The notes under the pieces: model-generated | Databases searched by the model: none | The model's input: only the letters and a program-made list of their open reading frames with translations | Told to the model about the DNA's origin: nothing | Translations under genes and position numbers: made by a program | Source of the DNA: Methanobacteriota archaeon | Lineage (GTDB): Archaea > Hydrothermarchaeota > Hydrothermarchaeia > Hydrothermarchaeales > SZUA-236 | NCBI GenBank assembly: GCA_003230355.1 | Contig: QIDD01000025.1 | Span: 1-9,050 of the forward strand | DNA: 9,050 nt | Direction: 5' to 3' | Part shown: piece by piece, positions 1 through 6,201 of the stretch | Position numbering within the stretch: position 1 is the first letter of the stretch | Layout: every line of letters starts with the position of its first letter

Positions 1-305
1 GTTTTGAGTTTTTCTGTGATTTTTTCTTCCTGGCCTTTAAAGGTTTTTATCCTTACGTTCAGTGTTTCCTTTTTTTCTTCCAGCTCTGTTTTCACTGGCT
101 GCGCGTCTGTTTTTATGAGAAAGGCGCCCACGCTTTTATAGACATCCTGTGTTTCACCGAGTTTTCCGAGTTCGCCCAATGCTTTTTCTGTTTCTTTCAA
201 CTGCATCTCGAACTGAAGCCTTTGCTGGGAAACTGCCTGCGCCTGTTTTTGAAGCTGTTGAAACTGCATGAGCTGCTGTTCGATTTCCTTGGGTATCTGC
301 TGCAT
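1..305 (-). CDS. pfdB: Prefoldin beta subunit, 3' end cut by window edge
   Basis: This is the beta subunit of archaeal prefoldin (GimC), a cytosolic hexameric chaperone of two alpha and four beta subunits that holds unfolded proteins for the thermosome. About 101 codons are visible, starting MQQIPKEIEEQL-like (M-Q-Q-I-P-K-E-I-E-Q-Q-L) and ending in a Lys/Glu-rich helix. The family is about 115-120 residues, so only a short C-terminal tail is missing. The N-terminal Gln-rich helix (residues 1-40), the central 'DVYKSVGAFLIKT' beta region (about residues 54-66) and the C-terminal helix with 'ETLNVRIKTFKGQEEKI' match the prefoldin beta pattern of two coiled-coil helices around a beta hairpin. ATG at 305 was chosen because it gives the family N-terminus. 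An AGGAGG SD lies 13 nt upstream, inside the end of pcc1. It is the last visible gene of the superoperon. Confidence 0.95.
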   Translation of the reverse strand, partial: MQQIPKEIEQQLMQFQQLQKQAQAVSQQRLQFEMQLKETEKALGELGKLGETQDVYKSVGAFLIKTDAQPVKTELEEKKETLNVRIKTFKGQEEKITEKLK

Positions 306-308
306 ATG

Positions 309-545
309 TTATTCTATTCCTCCTATGTCATCGTAAAGTCTTATCCATCTGGCATATGAATTTACCGTTGAACGAAATGCGTTTCTGTCTGCGGCGTTTA
401 TTGTTAGCAGGAGCTGGGAGTCTTTGATCTCTAGCATGGTTTTAACCCTGGAATCTGCTTTTACCTCTGGGCTCAGAACGCTGCCGAGGGCTGCTGCCTC
501 ATTGTGTGTTTCAAAGGAGAATGTGAGCCGCGACTTTGGTTTCAT
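309..545 (-). CDS. pcc1: KEOPS complex subunit Pcc1 (CTAG/Pcc1 family)
   Basis: Encodes a 78-residue protein of the Pcc1 family, the dimerising subunit of the KEOPS complex, which with Kae1, Bud32 and Cgi121 makes the threonylcarbamoyl group of t6A37 in ANN-decoding tRNAs. Its length is typical (about 75-90 residues). The C-terminal half carries the family signature: a hydrophobic strand 'LLLTINAADRNAF' followed by a helix 'RSTVNSYARWIRL' (roughly residues 45-69). The N-terminal 'LTFSFETHNEAAALGSVLSPE' strand and helix also fit. The ATG overlaps the rpoP stop as ATGA and no SD precedes it, so translation probably depends on termination of rpoP. Its place between rpoP and pfdB is the usual one in archaea. 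The other KEOPS genes are not in this window. Family assignment rests on this motif plus synteny. Confidence 0.88.
   Translation of the reverse strand: MKPKSRLTFSFETHNEAAALGSVLSPEVKADSRVKTMLEIKDSQLLLTINAADRNAFRSTVNSYARWIRLYDDIGGIE
319..324 (-). promoter_or_regulatory. Shine-Dalgarno of pfdB, inside pcc1
   Basis: AGGAGG read on the minus strand lies within the last codons of pcc1, 13 nt before the pfdB ATG. The spacing is longer than ideal, but it is the only SD candidate for this start. Its position implies that ribosomes finishing pcc1 cover it, so the two genes are probably translationally coupled. Confidence 0.6.
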
Positions 546-673
546 TGTGGTCTGACTTTTTTAACTACCTTCGGCCTTGTTTTAAAGATTATTTTAAAGC
601 CGCAGTAAGGACATCTAACAGGATTGCCCGGTGTGAGTTCCACGTCCTTTGAGCATTGAGCGCATGTGTACAT
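542..673 (-). CDS. rpoP: DNA-directed RNA polymerase subunit P (Rpo12), 43 aa
   Basis: A small gene of 43 codons, homologous to eukaryotic Rpb12, a zinc-binding subunit in archaeal RNA polymerase assembly. The protein starts M-Y-T-C-A-Q-C and continues to V-R-C-P-Y-C-G-F-K-I-I-F-K-T-R-P. The two CxxC pairs (Cys4/Cys7 and Cys21/Cys24) form the zinc ribbon, and the 'RCPYCG' core and following 'KTRP' are hallmarks of the family. ATG at 673 is 6 nt after the rpl37ae stop, with only a weak G-rich SD (AGGGG) overlapping the end of that gene. Its TGA overlaps the pcc1 ATG by 4 nt. Length and position between L37Ae and Pcc1 match other archaea. The gene is easily missed by length cut-offs. Confidence 0.95.
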   Translation of the reverse strand: MYTCAQCSKDVELTPGNPVRCPYCGFKIIFKTRPKVVKKVRPQ

Positions 674-679
674 ATTCTT

Positions 680-949
680 TTACCCCTGCGTGCCCAGGTT
701 TTTCAGCACCCGGTCGCTGTCTTTTGCAACGTTAGTCCTTGGAAGATAGGCGCCGCCCACAAATGTGGTGTCGCATTTTCTGCACTTCCAAATCCCACTA
801 GACTCCCTCTTAACTGAAAGTCTACTACATGAGGGGCACTCGTGGTTGGCCTTCATAGCCCCTTCTATTGCGGCGTATCTTTTCCTCGCCTTCATACCGT
901 ATCGGGCACCGAATTTACCAGCGCTTTTTACCTTTTTAGTTCTGCCCAT
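680..949 (-). CDS. rpl37ae: 50S ribosomal protein L37Ae (eL43)
   Basis: Ribosomal protein eL43 of the large subunit, 89 residues, very basic at the N-terminus (MGRTKKVKSAGKFGARYG). The zinc ribbon is intact, with CPSC at residues 38-41 and CRKC at 56-59, separated by a beta hairpin containing the conserved 'SGIWKC'. The C-terminal 'TFVGGAY' is also typical of the family. The ATG has AGGTG 7 nt upstream, overlapping the rrp42 stop region, and the gap to rrp42 is 10 nt. L37Ae directly after Rrp42 is a standard feature of the archaeal exosome superoperon and probably ties exosome output to ribosome production through one transcript. Confidence 0.97.
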   Translation of the reverse strand: MGRTKKVKSAGKFGARYGMKARKRYAAIEGAMKANHECPSCSRLSVKRESSGIWKCRKCDTTFVGGAYLPRTNVAKDSDRVLKNLGTQG

Positions 950-959
950 AATCTCGCAC

Positions 960-1739
960 CTAAAGTAGCTTTCTAAGTTCTTTTGCCTTCTCTATACCAC
1001 GATCTATGGTATTTAAAACTTCTTCTGCCGTAAAGGCGCCGCCTTCACCCTTCTGCATAGCGCAGATCTCGCCTTTCTTTGTCGTGGTTATCGTGAGACG
1101 CGCGTCCAACACCTGCTCTTCTTCGAGATGAGGGTCAACAGCGATTGCAGACCCGAGCTTTGCATAGGTTGTTGAAATCGGCGTGTCAACGATTGGCAGC
1201 GAGCCTGATCTTTCGCCGTAGATTGCCTTTCCATCCTCTACCTTAGGCATCTTCGCATCTAGCAGTGCTGAGATGCATGCAAGGGTGGATGCGTCGAATA
1301 GGTTGCCGTCATAGTCCAGAACATGGATGTCTAAAAAGACGATCCACACCTGCTCACCCTCTACAATGCAGAGTTTTTCAGTGTCAATGCTGCCGGATTC
1401 TCTTATACCCCTGTCCACAACCCTGGCAAGCTCGATTGCCGGCGGGCGGGGCGGGCCTGATTCAAATGTGGGTGATGCCAGTGGGCCGAGCTCCGCGCTG
1501 GTTGTGAGAACGCCTCTATTCGGCATGTCACTGTAAGGCTCGCCAAGTATCATCTTCACACCTACCGCAACCTGAGTACTGCCAAGCGAAACAAGGGCTG
1601 ACCCTTCCGCAGTTGCGTAGAGGTCTTTTTTTATCTCAATTGGCCTGTAGTCGTCGAGTCCACGTCCATCGAGGCGTTTTCCCTCTTCCAACAGTTTCTT
1701 GATATAATCCTTTTTAATATCAGCTATTACTCCTAACAT
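960..1739 (-). CDS. rrp42: Exosome complex subunit Rrp42 (RNase PH-like, non-catalytic)
   Basis: Rrp42 alternates with Rrp41 in the hexameric ring of the archaeal exosome, a cytosolic phosphorolytic 3'-5' RNA degradation and tailing machine. The 259 residues match the usual length. The RNase PH fold is recognisable from 'KRLDGRGLDDYRPIEI' (21-36), the conserved 'GPLASPTFESGPPRPPAIELARVVDRGIRES' region (85-115, arginines lining the RNA path) and 'VDPHLEEEQVLDARL' (201-215). Where Rrp41 has the phosphate-binding Gly-Thr-Arg loop, this protein has 'GNLFDASTLACISAL', as expected for the inactive partner. The ATG has a strong GAGGTG SD 7 nt upstream, made from the last two codons and stop of rrp41, 4 nt away, so both ring subunits should be made in coupled amounts. 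Confidence 0.97.
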   Translation of the reverse strand: MLGVIADIKKDYIKKLLEEGKRLDGRGLDDYRPIEIKKDLYATAEGSALVSLGSTQVAVGVKMILGEPYSDMPNRGVLTTSAELGPLASPTFESGPPRPPAIELARVVDRGIRESGSIDTEKLCIVEGEQVWIVFLDIHVLDYDGNLFDASTLACISALLDAKMPKVEDGKAIYGERSGSLPIVDTPISTTYAKLGSAIAVDPHLEEEQVLDARLTITTTKKGEICAMQKGEGGAFTAEEVLNTIDRGIEKAKELRKLL

Positions 1740-1743
1740 GATC

Positions 1744-2457
1744 TTACACCTCGTATTTTTTTAGAAGCGCCTGCTTCTGAATCTCATAAACATCGAGACA
1801 GCCTTTCATAGCCATGTTAAAGGCCTCTTCAAATTCCTTGCGCGTAAAGTTACCGTCCATCTGCAGGAGTGTTACCTCCTTTTTCTGGGGGGATATTGCA
1901 AGCGGCAGGTCTGCGTCGCCGAAGTTGTCTTCAGCACCCATCATATCCACTGCCACTTTTCCCTCGATCTTTCCAGCAGCGCATGATGAAATGAGATCGC
2001 GCATAGGTATGCCGGCGTCTGCCATTGCAAGCGCTGCTGCAGTAATCCCTGCGCATCGTGTGCCTGCGTTTGCCTGCAAAACCTCGATAAAAACATCAAC
2101 CACTGTCTTAGGATACAAGTGTGTGAGCACAACAGACTCAAGCGCCTCTTTCGTCACCTTTGAAATCTCATGGCTGCGCCTGTCAGGACCCGGCCTCTTA
2201 CGATCCGGAACCGAGAAAGGCGCCATATTGTATCGGACACGAACAATAGCCTTATCGGCTTCTTCCATGTGGCGGGGGTGTACTTCCCGCGGTCCGTAGC
2301 AGGCGGCGATAATCTTGTTTTCACCCCACTCCAAATATGCGGAGCCGTCAGCCCGTTTCAGCACGCCGACCTCCATCTTTATAGGCCGGAGCTCATCCAA
2401 TTCTCTTCCATCTAACCTCTTCCCATCAACAAATAATTTTACTCCATCTTTCTTCAT
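1744..2457 (-). CDS. rrp41: Exosome complex catalytic subunit Rrp41
   Basis: Catalytic RNase PH-like subunit of the exosome ring. With Rrp42 it removes nucleotides from RNA 3' ends using phosphate, giving nucleoside diphosphates, and it can run in reverse to add tails. The protein has 237 residues. Visible active-site elements are Arg93-Arg94 in 'GPDRRSHE' (RNA/phosphate contacts), the phosphate loop Gly132-Thr133-Arg134 in 'NAGTRCAGI', and the acidic pair Asp177 and Asp183 in '[12 protein letters not shown]', corresponding to the two catalytic aspartates of the family. All are intact, so it should be active. The ATG overlaps the rrp4 TGA by 4 nt (ATGA), with a weak GAGG upstream, so translation is probably coupled to rrp4. 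Confidence 0.98.
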   Translation of the reverse strand: MKKDGVKLFVDGKRLDGRELDELRPIKMEVGVLKRADGSAYLEWGENKIIAACYGPREVHPRHMEEADKAIVRVRYNMAPFSVPDRKRPGPDRRSHEISKVTKEALESVVLTHLYPKTVVDVFIEVLQANAGTRCAGITAAALAMADAGIPMRDLISSCAAGKIEGKVAVDMMGAEDNFGDADLPLAISPQKKEVTLLQMDGNFTRKEFEEAFNMAMKGCLDVYEIQKQALLKKYEV

Positions 2458-3119
2458 AAATTCTTCCTCTTTTCAATTAACATATTCTTCACATAGTCTG
2501 TAAGGCCCCTCTTATGTGAGTTCGCCTCAATATATCGTATGGCCTCTATCGCCAGATCCATATTCTCAACTGGGCCGTTTATCCATATCACGCCGTTTTG
2601 GCCTACAAGAATTTCACAGCCGCTTTCTGATCTAAGTATATCTATCATCGAGTCTTTTTTCCCGATAAGCCTTGGCACCTTTGAAGGGGATATCTCAATT
2701 AGAAATCCTCCTTTAAGCACAGTTGCACCTCTCCATTTAAGCGTTGTGAAAACGCCCTTTGACTTTGTAACCTCCTTGATCTTCACATAAACTGCTGAGC
2801 CGATTGGCAGGATGTCGCGAAGCCGCTCCTTTCCGCGGAGGTCTCTGAAAAACTCTCCTCCCGGCAGAATCGATTTATAGGGTGATGCGATGTCAAGCTT
2901 CCAAAAGGTGTTGTGCACATAGCTTACAACACCGATTACAAAATCAATTTCCTTCGGGTTGTATCCGCCTGAAAGCGGTATCACTCTCACGAAATTCTCT
3001 TTTTCATCAAGCAGTCCGAGTTGGTTAGAATGGATTTCTCCATCCTTGCGGGCAACTCCTGTGCCCATCTTCTTGTTTTCTTTTGAAACAAGCTCTCCAG
3101 GTATAACAAGTCTTCTCAT
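2454..3119 (-). CDS. rrp4: Exosome complex RNA-binding cap subunit Rrp4
   Basis: One of the two alternative cap proteins (with Csl4) that sit on the Rrp41/Rrp42 ring and feed RNA into the pore. Three domains are seen in the 221 residues: an N-terminal domain ('[11 protein letters not shown]', about 1-55), an S1 domain (about 56-130, including '[15 protein letters not shown]') and a KH domain (about 138-200, '[10 protein letters not shown]' then '[11 protein letters not shown]'). The GxxG loop of the KH domain reads Gly-Lys-Lys-Asp (153-156), with Asp in place of the second Gly. The 'NGxIW' signature specific to Rrp4-type KH is intact. GAGTGA at the SBDS stop serves as a modest SD and the gap to SBDS is 6 nt. 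Confidence 0.97.
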   Translation of the reverse strand: MRRLVIPGELVSKENKKMGTGVARKDGEIHSNQLGLLDEKENFVRVIPLSGGYNPKEIDFVIGVVSYVHNTFWKLDIASPYKSILPGGEFFRDLRGKERLRDILPIGSAVYVKIKEVTKSKGVFTTLKWRGATVLKGGFLIEISPSKVPRLIGKKDSMIDILRSESGCEILVGQNGVIWINGPVENMDLAIEAIRYIEANSHKRGLTDYVKNMLIEKRKNL

Positions 3120-3125
3120 AATTTA

Positions 3126-3821
3126 TCACTCTATTATCCGTGTCTCCACATTGCCGTGTGTTATCTGATTTACTTTGTCGAAAAACTCCTCAATAATGCC
3201 TGCCGGAATTTCAAGCACACATATCCATGAGCCGTCGGCCTGCCACTCCTCTTTTTTGAGTGTGCCGTAGCTTTTGACAATCCCTGCTCCGCGTCCGGTG
3301 TAGTGTGCCGGGATCTTTACTGCCACCTCGCGTTTCTCAAACTTGATTGGGATGAGCGGGCGCAGGACCTTGAGTACATCCGGCACCTGTTCTTCAGCAG
3401 GCTTGGATATATCGACGCGCACCCGCGCTTCTTCCATCGCCCGCTCGATTCTCGCAGGCGGATGGGGCAGCTTGGTCTGCGGGTTTATCGCATTTCGCGC
3501 AATGAGTGAAATCACCTGTTTTCTCCTATCTTCTAAAATCTTTTTTCTCTGCTCGGTTGTGAGCTGAAGGTTTCCCTTTTGGATTATGATCTTTGCCGCT
3601 TCAAACGTGTCCTCTGTTCCAAAGACCTCTTTAATGTGTTCAGGCGACGCACGGTCTCCTTTGGCGCTGTCTTTGAAAATCTCCTCTGACGCCAAGACCT
3701 CTGAAATATCAACTTCTTTTCCCTTCTTCAAATCCAGGGCTAGGTCTGGGTCGACTAGGATTTCAAAACTTGAGCCATGGCTTTCAAGTCTTGCAATGAC
3801 TGCGTCATCAAGACTGACCAA
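3126..3821 (-). CDS. Ribosome maturation protein SBDS (Sdo1 homologue), TTG start
   Basis: Archaeal orthologue of the Shwachman-Bodian-Diamond syndrome protein. In eukaryotes SBDS works with the EFL1 GTPase to release eIF6 from the 60S subunit; a similar late large-subunit role is inferred in archaea. The 231 residues show the three-domain layout: N-terminal FYSH domain (about 1-90, 'EILVDPDLALDLKKGKEVDI'), a helical middle domain (about 95-160, with 'NAINPQTKLPHPPARIERAMEEA') and a C-terminal ferredoxin-like domain (about 165-231). The start is TTG at 3821, chosen because it yields the conserved 'MVSLDDAVIARLE' N-terminus and lies 2 nt after the psmA stop, with a GGCGGA-like SD inside the psmA end. 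No ATG gives a full-length protein. It sits between psmA and rrp4, the standard archaeal position. Confidence 0.96.
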   Translation of the reverse strand: MVSLDDAVIARLESHGSSFEILVDPDLALDLKKGKEVDISEVLASEEIFKDSAKGDRASPEHIKEVFGTEDTFEAAKIIIQKGNLQLTTEQRKKILEDRRKQVISLIARNAINPQTKLPHPPARIERAMEEARVRVDISKPAEEQVPDVLKVLRPLIPIKFEKREVAVKIPAHYTGRGAGIVKSYGTLKKEEWQADGSWICVLEIPAGIIEEFFDKVNQITHGNVETRIIE

Positions 3822-3823
3822 TT

Positions 3824-4579
3824 TTAATCCGCCTTTTTATCCTCTTTTGATTTAGGAATCTTCTCCAAAACAGAGGCTATTTTTTCTTTAACCTCGTCTG
3901 AAGTCAGTTTTTTATAAATCTTTGTCTCAGAGTCCACAATAGCGATTTCAATTGTTGTCTCGCTGATGCTTTCCTCAGTTGCCTTTTGAAGCGCTTCAAG
4001 GGCGAGGTCTATCCCGTCGTTTAAAGCTATGTCTTCCCTATATTTTTCTTCAAAAAGCTCCATTACCGCGTTGCGGCCTGTTCCGATGGCTGTTGCCTTA
4101 TACTCGATGAGCGCTCCGCTCGGGTCGGTTTCAAAAAGCCTTGGTCTGTCGGTTATTCCTGCAAGCAGAAGGGCCACGCCAAAGGGGCGCACACCGCCGT
4201 GCTGGGTGTAAAGCTGTTTGAAATCGCAGATCTTTTTTACAAGAATACGTACATCGATTGGCTCGCTGTAGGTGATCTTGTTCATCTGCGACTCCACCCT
4301 CGCCCGGTCCACAAGCACACGGGCATCTGCCACAAGCCCGCAGGTTGCAGCACAAATATGTTCATCAATCTGATATATCTTTTCAACCGAGTCTGACTCC
4401 ACAAGCTTTGAAGTCACACGTTTATCGACAGCCAAAACAATACCGTCTTTACACTTTACTCCGACAGACGTGGTCCCTCTCTTAACAGCTTCTCTGGCAT
4501 ATTCAACCTGAAAAAGCCTTCCATCGGGGCTGAAAACGGTGATAGCTCTGTCATATCCCATGCTAGGTATAGGTTGCAT
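3824..4579 (-). CDS. psmA: Proteasome subunit alpha
   Basis: Alpha subunit of the archaeal 20S proteasome. Seven copies form each outer ring, gate the channel and dock the PAN or Cdc48 ATPases; the subunit is not proteolytic. The 251 residues fit the family. The gate segment contains the Tyr9-Asp10-Arg11 motif followed by '[24 protein letters not shown]', the signature of alpha subunits. Lys67 in 'VEKIYQID' corresponds to the pocket lysine that binds the HbYX tails of the ATPases. '[15 protein letters not shown]' and '[11 protein letters not shown]' are also typical. The C-terminus is a Lys/Glu-rich helix. ATG 4579 has AAGGAGAT 8 nt upstream, and the 15-nt gap after rnp2 is the largest inside the cluster. 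No beta subunit gene is in this window. Confidence 0.98.
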   Translation of the reverse strand: MQPIPSMGYDRAITVFSPDGRLFQVEYAREAVKRGTTSVGVKCKDGIVLAVDKRVTSKLVESDSVEKIYQIDEHICAATCGLVADARVLVDRARVESQMNKITYSEPIDVRILVKKICDFKQLYTQHGGVRPFGVALLLAGITDRPRLFETDPSGALIEYKATAIGTGRNAVMELFEEKYREDIALNDGIDLALEALQKATEESISETTIEIAIVDSETKIYKKLTSDEVKEKIASVLEKIPKSKEDKKAD

Positions 4580-4594
4580 TGTAAAATATCTCCT

Positions 4595-4951
4595 TTATAG
4601 TGCGCTCATATTTGAGCCATCCTTTAAAAACTTTCTCTTAAGCGCTTTTATGGTTCCTGAAACGCCTAGGACTTGAAAGCTCGCATCACTGCTTCCAACG
4701 CTTCCGATCAGGGTGAGGGCTGCTACTGCCTCGCCTTTATATTTGCGGTTGCATGAGAGGATGCCCTGCTGCTTTTGCTCGTCAAACTCGGTGAGCCATA
4801 GTCCGAAGCGGCTCGCAGTGTTTTCGCCGAAAAAAGCTGTCGCCTCCCGTAGTATCGTTTTCACAGCTTCCTGCGTTTTAATCGCTCCGTTAATATTTAC
4901 TTTAAACGCGATGTATCGCTTGTTAGGCCTGAGCGTAGGTGCAATCGACAT
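4595..4951 (-). CDS. rnp2: RNase P protein component 2 (Pop5)
   Basis: Protein subunit of archaeal RNase P, which cuts the 5' leader from pre-tRNA. Pop5 pairs with Rpp30 to activate the catalytic domain of the RNase P RNA. The protein has 118 residues. The N-terminal 'PTLRPNKRYIAFKV' strand, the helix with 'AVKTILREATAFFGE', and 'QVLGVSGTIKALKRKFL' near the C-terminus match the Pop5 family (an RRM-like fold). The ATG overlaps the rnp3 stop by one base (TAATG) and has GAGG 8 nt upstream, inside rnp3. Adjacency to rnp3 makes stoichiometric production of the two interacting proteins likely. The other archaeal RNase P proteins (Rpp21, Rpp29, L7Ae) are not here. Confidence 0.94.
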   Translation of the reverse strand: MSIAPTLRPNKRYIAFKVNINGAIKTQEAVKTILREATAFFGENTASRFGLWLTEFDEQKQQGILSCNRKYKGEAVAALTLIGSVGSSDASFQVLGVSGTIKALKRKFLKDGSNMSAL

Positions 4952-5565
4952 TAAACGAGCCTCACAGTTTCGGAAATAATTTTTCCGCCGGCCGCAAGCT
5001 CGCCATGTTGAATAATATTATTCGGTGTTTCAAACATCGCGGATTTCGCCTCATCCTCTGTGAGTCCGAGAACCCGTAAAAGCTCATAGACCTGGTGGGG
5101 TGTGCGAAGACCCAAGCTTGATTTCGCGCCCGTTGTTGCAAGAATCGGCACGCCATATTTTCGGGCGTACTTGAGGTTTGTACGAATAAGCCCTAAAGCG
5201 CGGGTCCGCCTCACACCGCTCGACCCGATAAGCGGCGCAAGACTCAGCTCAATTGAACAACTGCTGCCCGCCATCACCCTGGCAAGAACCGGGTTGAGCC
5301 GAGTCCGAATAATCGCGTGTTTAACCTTAACGGAGGCAGACGCTGCATCCTCGGAATGGGGTTCAAGAACCGTGTAAAGCGCAGGCTTAAGCTGTTTTTT
5401 CAAATCCTTTTCTTTATCAAAGGTGATTTCAAGACCGTCGGAGGCTCTGGCGCCGTCGCAGAACCGGATGTCAGAACTCAGAACTTTTGCAAACGCTTCA
5501 AGAACAGCTCTGCTGTCCCGACCATCCGAATCCGTTGAATAAACGCAAAGATCAAGAAACTGCAT
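4951..5565 (-). CDS. rnp3: RNase P protein component 3 (Rpp30)
   Basis: Protein subunit of archaeal RNase P with a TIM-barrel-like fold, partner of Pop5 in tRNA 5' processing. With the ATG at 5565 it has 204 residues and starts MQFLDLCVYS, a plausible first beta strand. Family features are 'ELSLAPLIGSSGVRRTRALGLIRT', 'KYARKYGVPILATTGAKSSLGLRTP' and the helix 'QVYELLRVLGLTEDEAKSAMFETP' towards the C-terminus. An in-frame TTG at 5571 would add two residues (M-G). Neither start has a well-spaced SD; the nearest GAGG is in the last codons of rpl15e, 13 nt from the TTG and 19 nt from the ATG. The exact start is therefore open, though the product is clear. It follows rpl15e and overlaps rnp2 by one base. 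Confidence 0.93.
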   Translation of the reverse strand: MQFLDLCVYSTDSDGRDSRAVLEAFAKVLSSDIRFCDGARASDGLEITFDKEKDLKKQLKPALYTVLEPHSEDAASASVKVKHAIIRTRLNPVLARVMAGSSCSIELSLAPLIGSSGVRRTRALGLIRTNLKYARKYGVPILATTGAKSSLGLRTPHQVYELLRVLGLTEDEAKSAMFETPNNIIQHGELAAGGKIISETVRLV

Positions 5566-5577
5566 GCCCAAATGTGT

Positions 5578-6159
5578 TTACTTGCCTCGGCCCAGGTTTG
5601 CCCTGATGCTTGGCCTGATCTTTTCCGCGCCCTTGCCCCTGCTGCGCAGACCGCGCGAACTCTTGCCCGCAGATGTAAGCCCACGATGGACTCTCCCCTT
5701 ATGAGCAGGCTTAGTAATCCAAGCAATCTTAGGGTCTTTTGAGATAACAGGATGCGACGTGTCAACAAGGACTACCTCAAAATATTTGTGCTGACCTTCC
5801 TCGCCAACCCAGTAGGAGCCGAGAACCTCGCAGTTCGGGTATTTTCTCGCAGCTCTTTCCTCAGCAATCCACTGAAGACTTTTTTTGGCTGTGATCTTTT
5901 TCACACCCATCTTTTTCGCGACCCTGCCTGTGTTGAGCCGAGCTTTACGCCTGCTGCCTTTTCTGATTCTGCTTCGAACAACAACAAATCCCTGCTTGGC
6001 CTTGTAGCCGAGTTCTCTCGCCCTATCCACACGAGTAGGATGGTCCACGCGCACTACGCTTTCGCTTTTCCGCCAGACTGGGAGCCTCTCTCTCAGGAGA
6101 TCGTAAACATATGATTCGCCCGGCCGTTTGTAGGCCTCTCTAATGTAACTGTATGTCAT
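5578..6159 (-). CDS. rpl15e: 50S ribosomal protein L15e (eL15)
   Basis: Large-subunit ribosomal protein eL15, 193 residues, highly basic. It contains the family's typical stretches: '[11 protein letters not shown]' at the N-terminus, '[19 protein letters not shown]' (about 25-43), '[27 protein letters not shown]' (46-72), '[25 protein letters not shown]' (about 109-133) and the Arg/Lys-rich tail '[20 protein letters not shown]'. The length is as expected for archaeal L15e. ATG 6159 has a strong GGAGG 6 nt upstream. It is the first gene of the dense cluster, 42 nt behind serA, and the gap contains a TATA-like box and a short palindrome, so it may have its own promoter, be read through from serA, or both. 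Confidence 0.97.
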   Translation of the reverse strand: MTYSYIREAYKRPGESYVYDLLRERLPVWRKSESVVRVDHPTRVDRARELGYKAKQGFVVVRSRIRKGSRRKARLNTGRVAKKMGVKKITAKKSLQWIAEERAARKYPNCEVLGSYWVGEEGQHKYFEVVLVDTSHPVISKDPKIAWITKPAHKGRVHRGLTSAGKSSRGLRSRGKGAEKIRPSIRANLGRGK

Positions 6160-6165
6160 AAGCTT

Positions 6166-6170
6166 CCTCC
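6166..6170 (-). promoter_or_regulatory. Shine-Dalgarno of rpl15e
   Basis: GGAGG on the minus strand with a 6-nt spacer (AAGCTT) to the rpl15e ATG. It is among the best SD matches in the cluster. It lies upstream of, or at, the transcription start predicted from the TATA-like box at 6184-6191. It would therefore be fully present only in transcripts that begin further upstream. Confidence 0.75.
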
Positions 6171-6183
6171 ATTACATGTAGTG
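6170..6183 (-). promoter_or_regulatory. Imperfect palindrome in the rpl15e leader, possible operator
   Basis: Minus-strand CACTACATGTAATG is a 14-bp palindrome with six of seven pairs matched around a perfect TACATGTA core. It sits directly between the TATA-like box and the SD, where a repressor would block initiation. Short palindromes arise by chance, so the operator role is inference only. Confidence 0.25.
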
Positions 6184-6191
6184 ATTTATAA
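6184..6191 (-). promoter_or_regulatory. TATA-like box upstream of rpl15e superoperon
   Basis: Minus-strand TTATAAAT, preceded by AAACC, resembles an archaeal TATA box with a BRE-like element. It lies just after the serA stop. Normal archaeal spacing (start site about 25 nt downstream of the box centre) would put initiation near 6162, only a few bases before the ATG. It could be an internal promoter of the cluster giving a leaderless mRNA. Confidence 0.45.
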
Positions 6192-6201
6192 GGTTTGTCC
6201 T

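Noticed and set aside
1814..2299. Plus-strand open frame of 161 codons opposite rrp41
   Set aside because: It lies wholly antisense to a clear, conserved catalytic exosome gene and has no recognisable domain. It is best explained by the codon bias of the opposite strand.
4590..4602. TATAAA-like sequence just before psmA as an internal promoter
   Set aside because: It overlaps the rnp2 stop and the psmA SD and is only about 15 nt from the psmA ATG, too close for TATA-directed initiation.
5752..6114. Plus-strand open frame of 120 codons opposite rpl15e
   Set aside because: Entirely antisense to a conserved ribosomal protein gene; no family resemblance.
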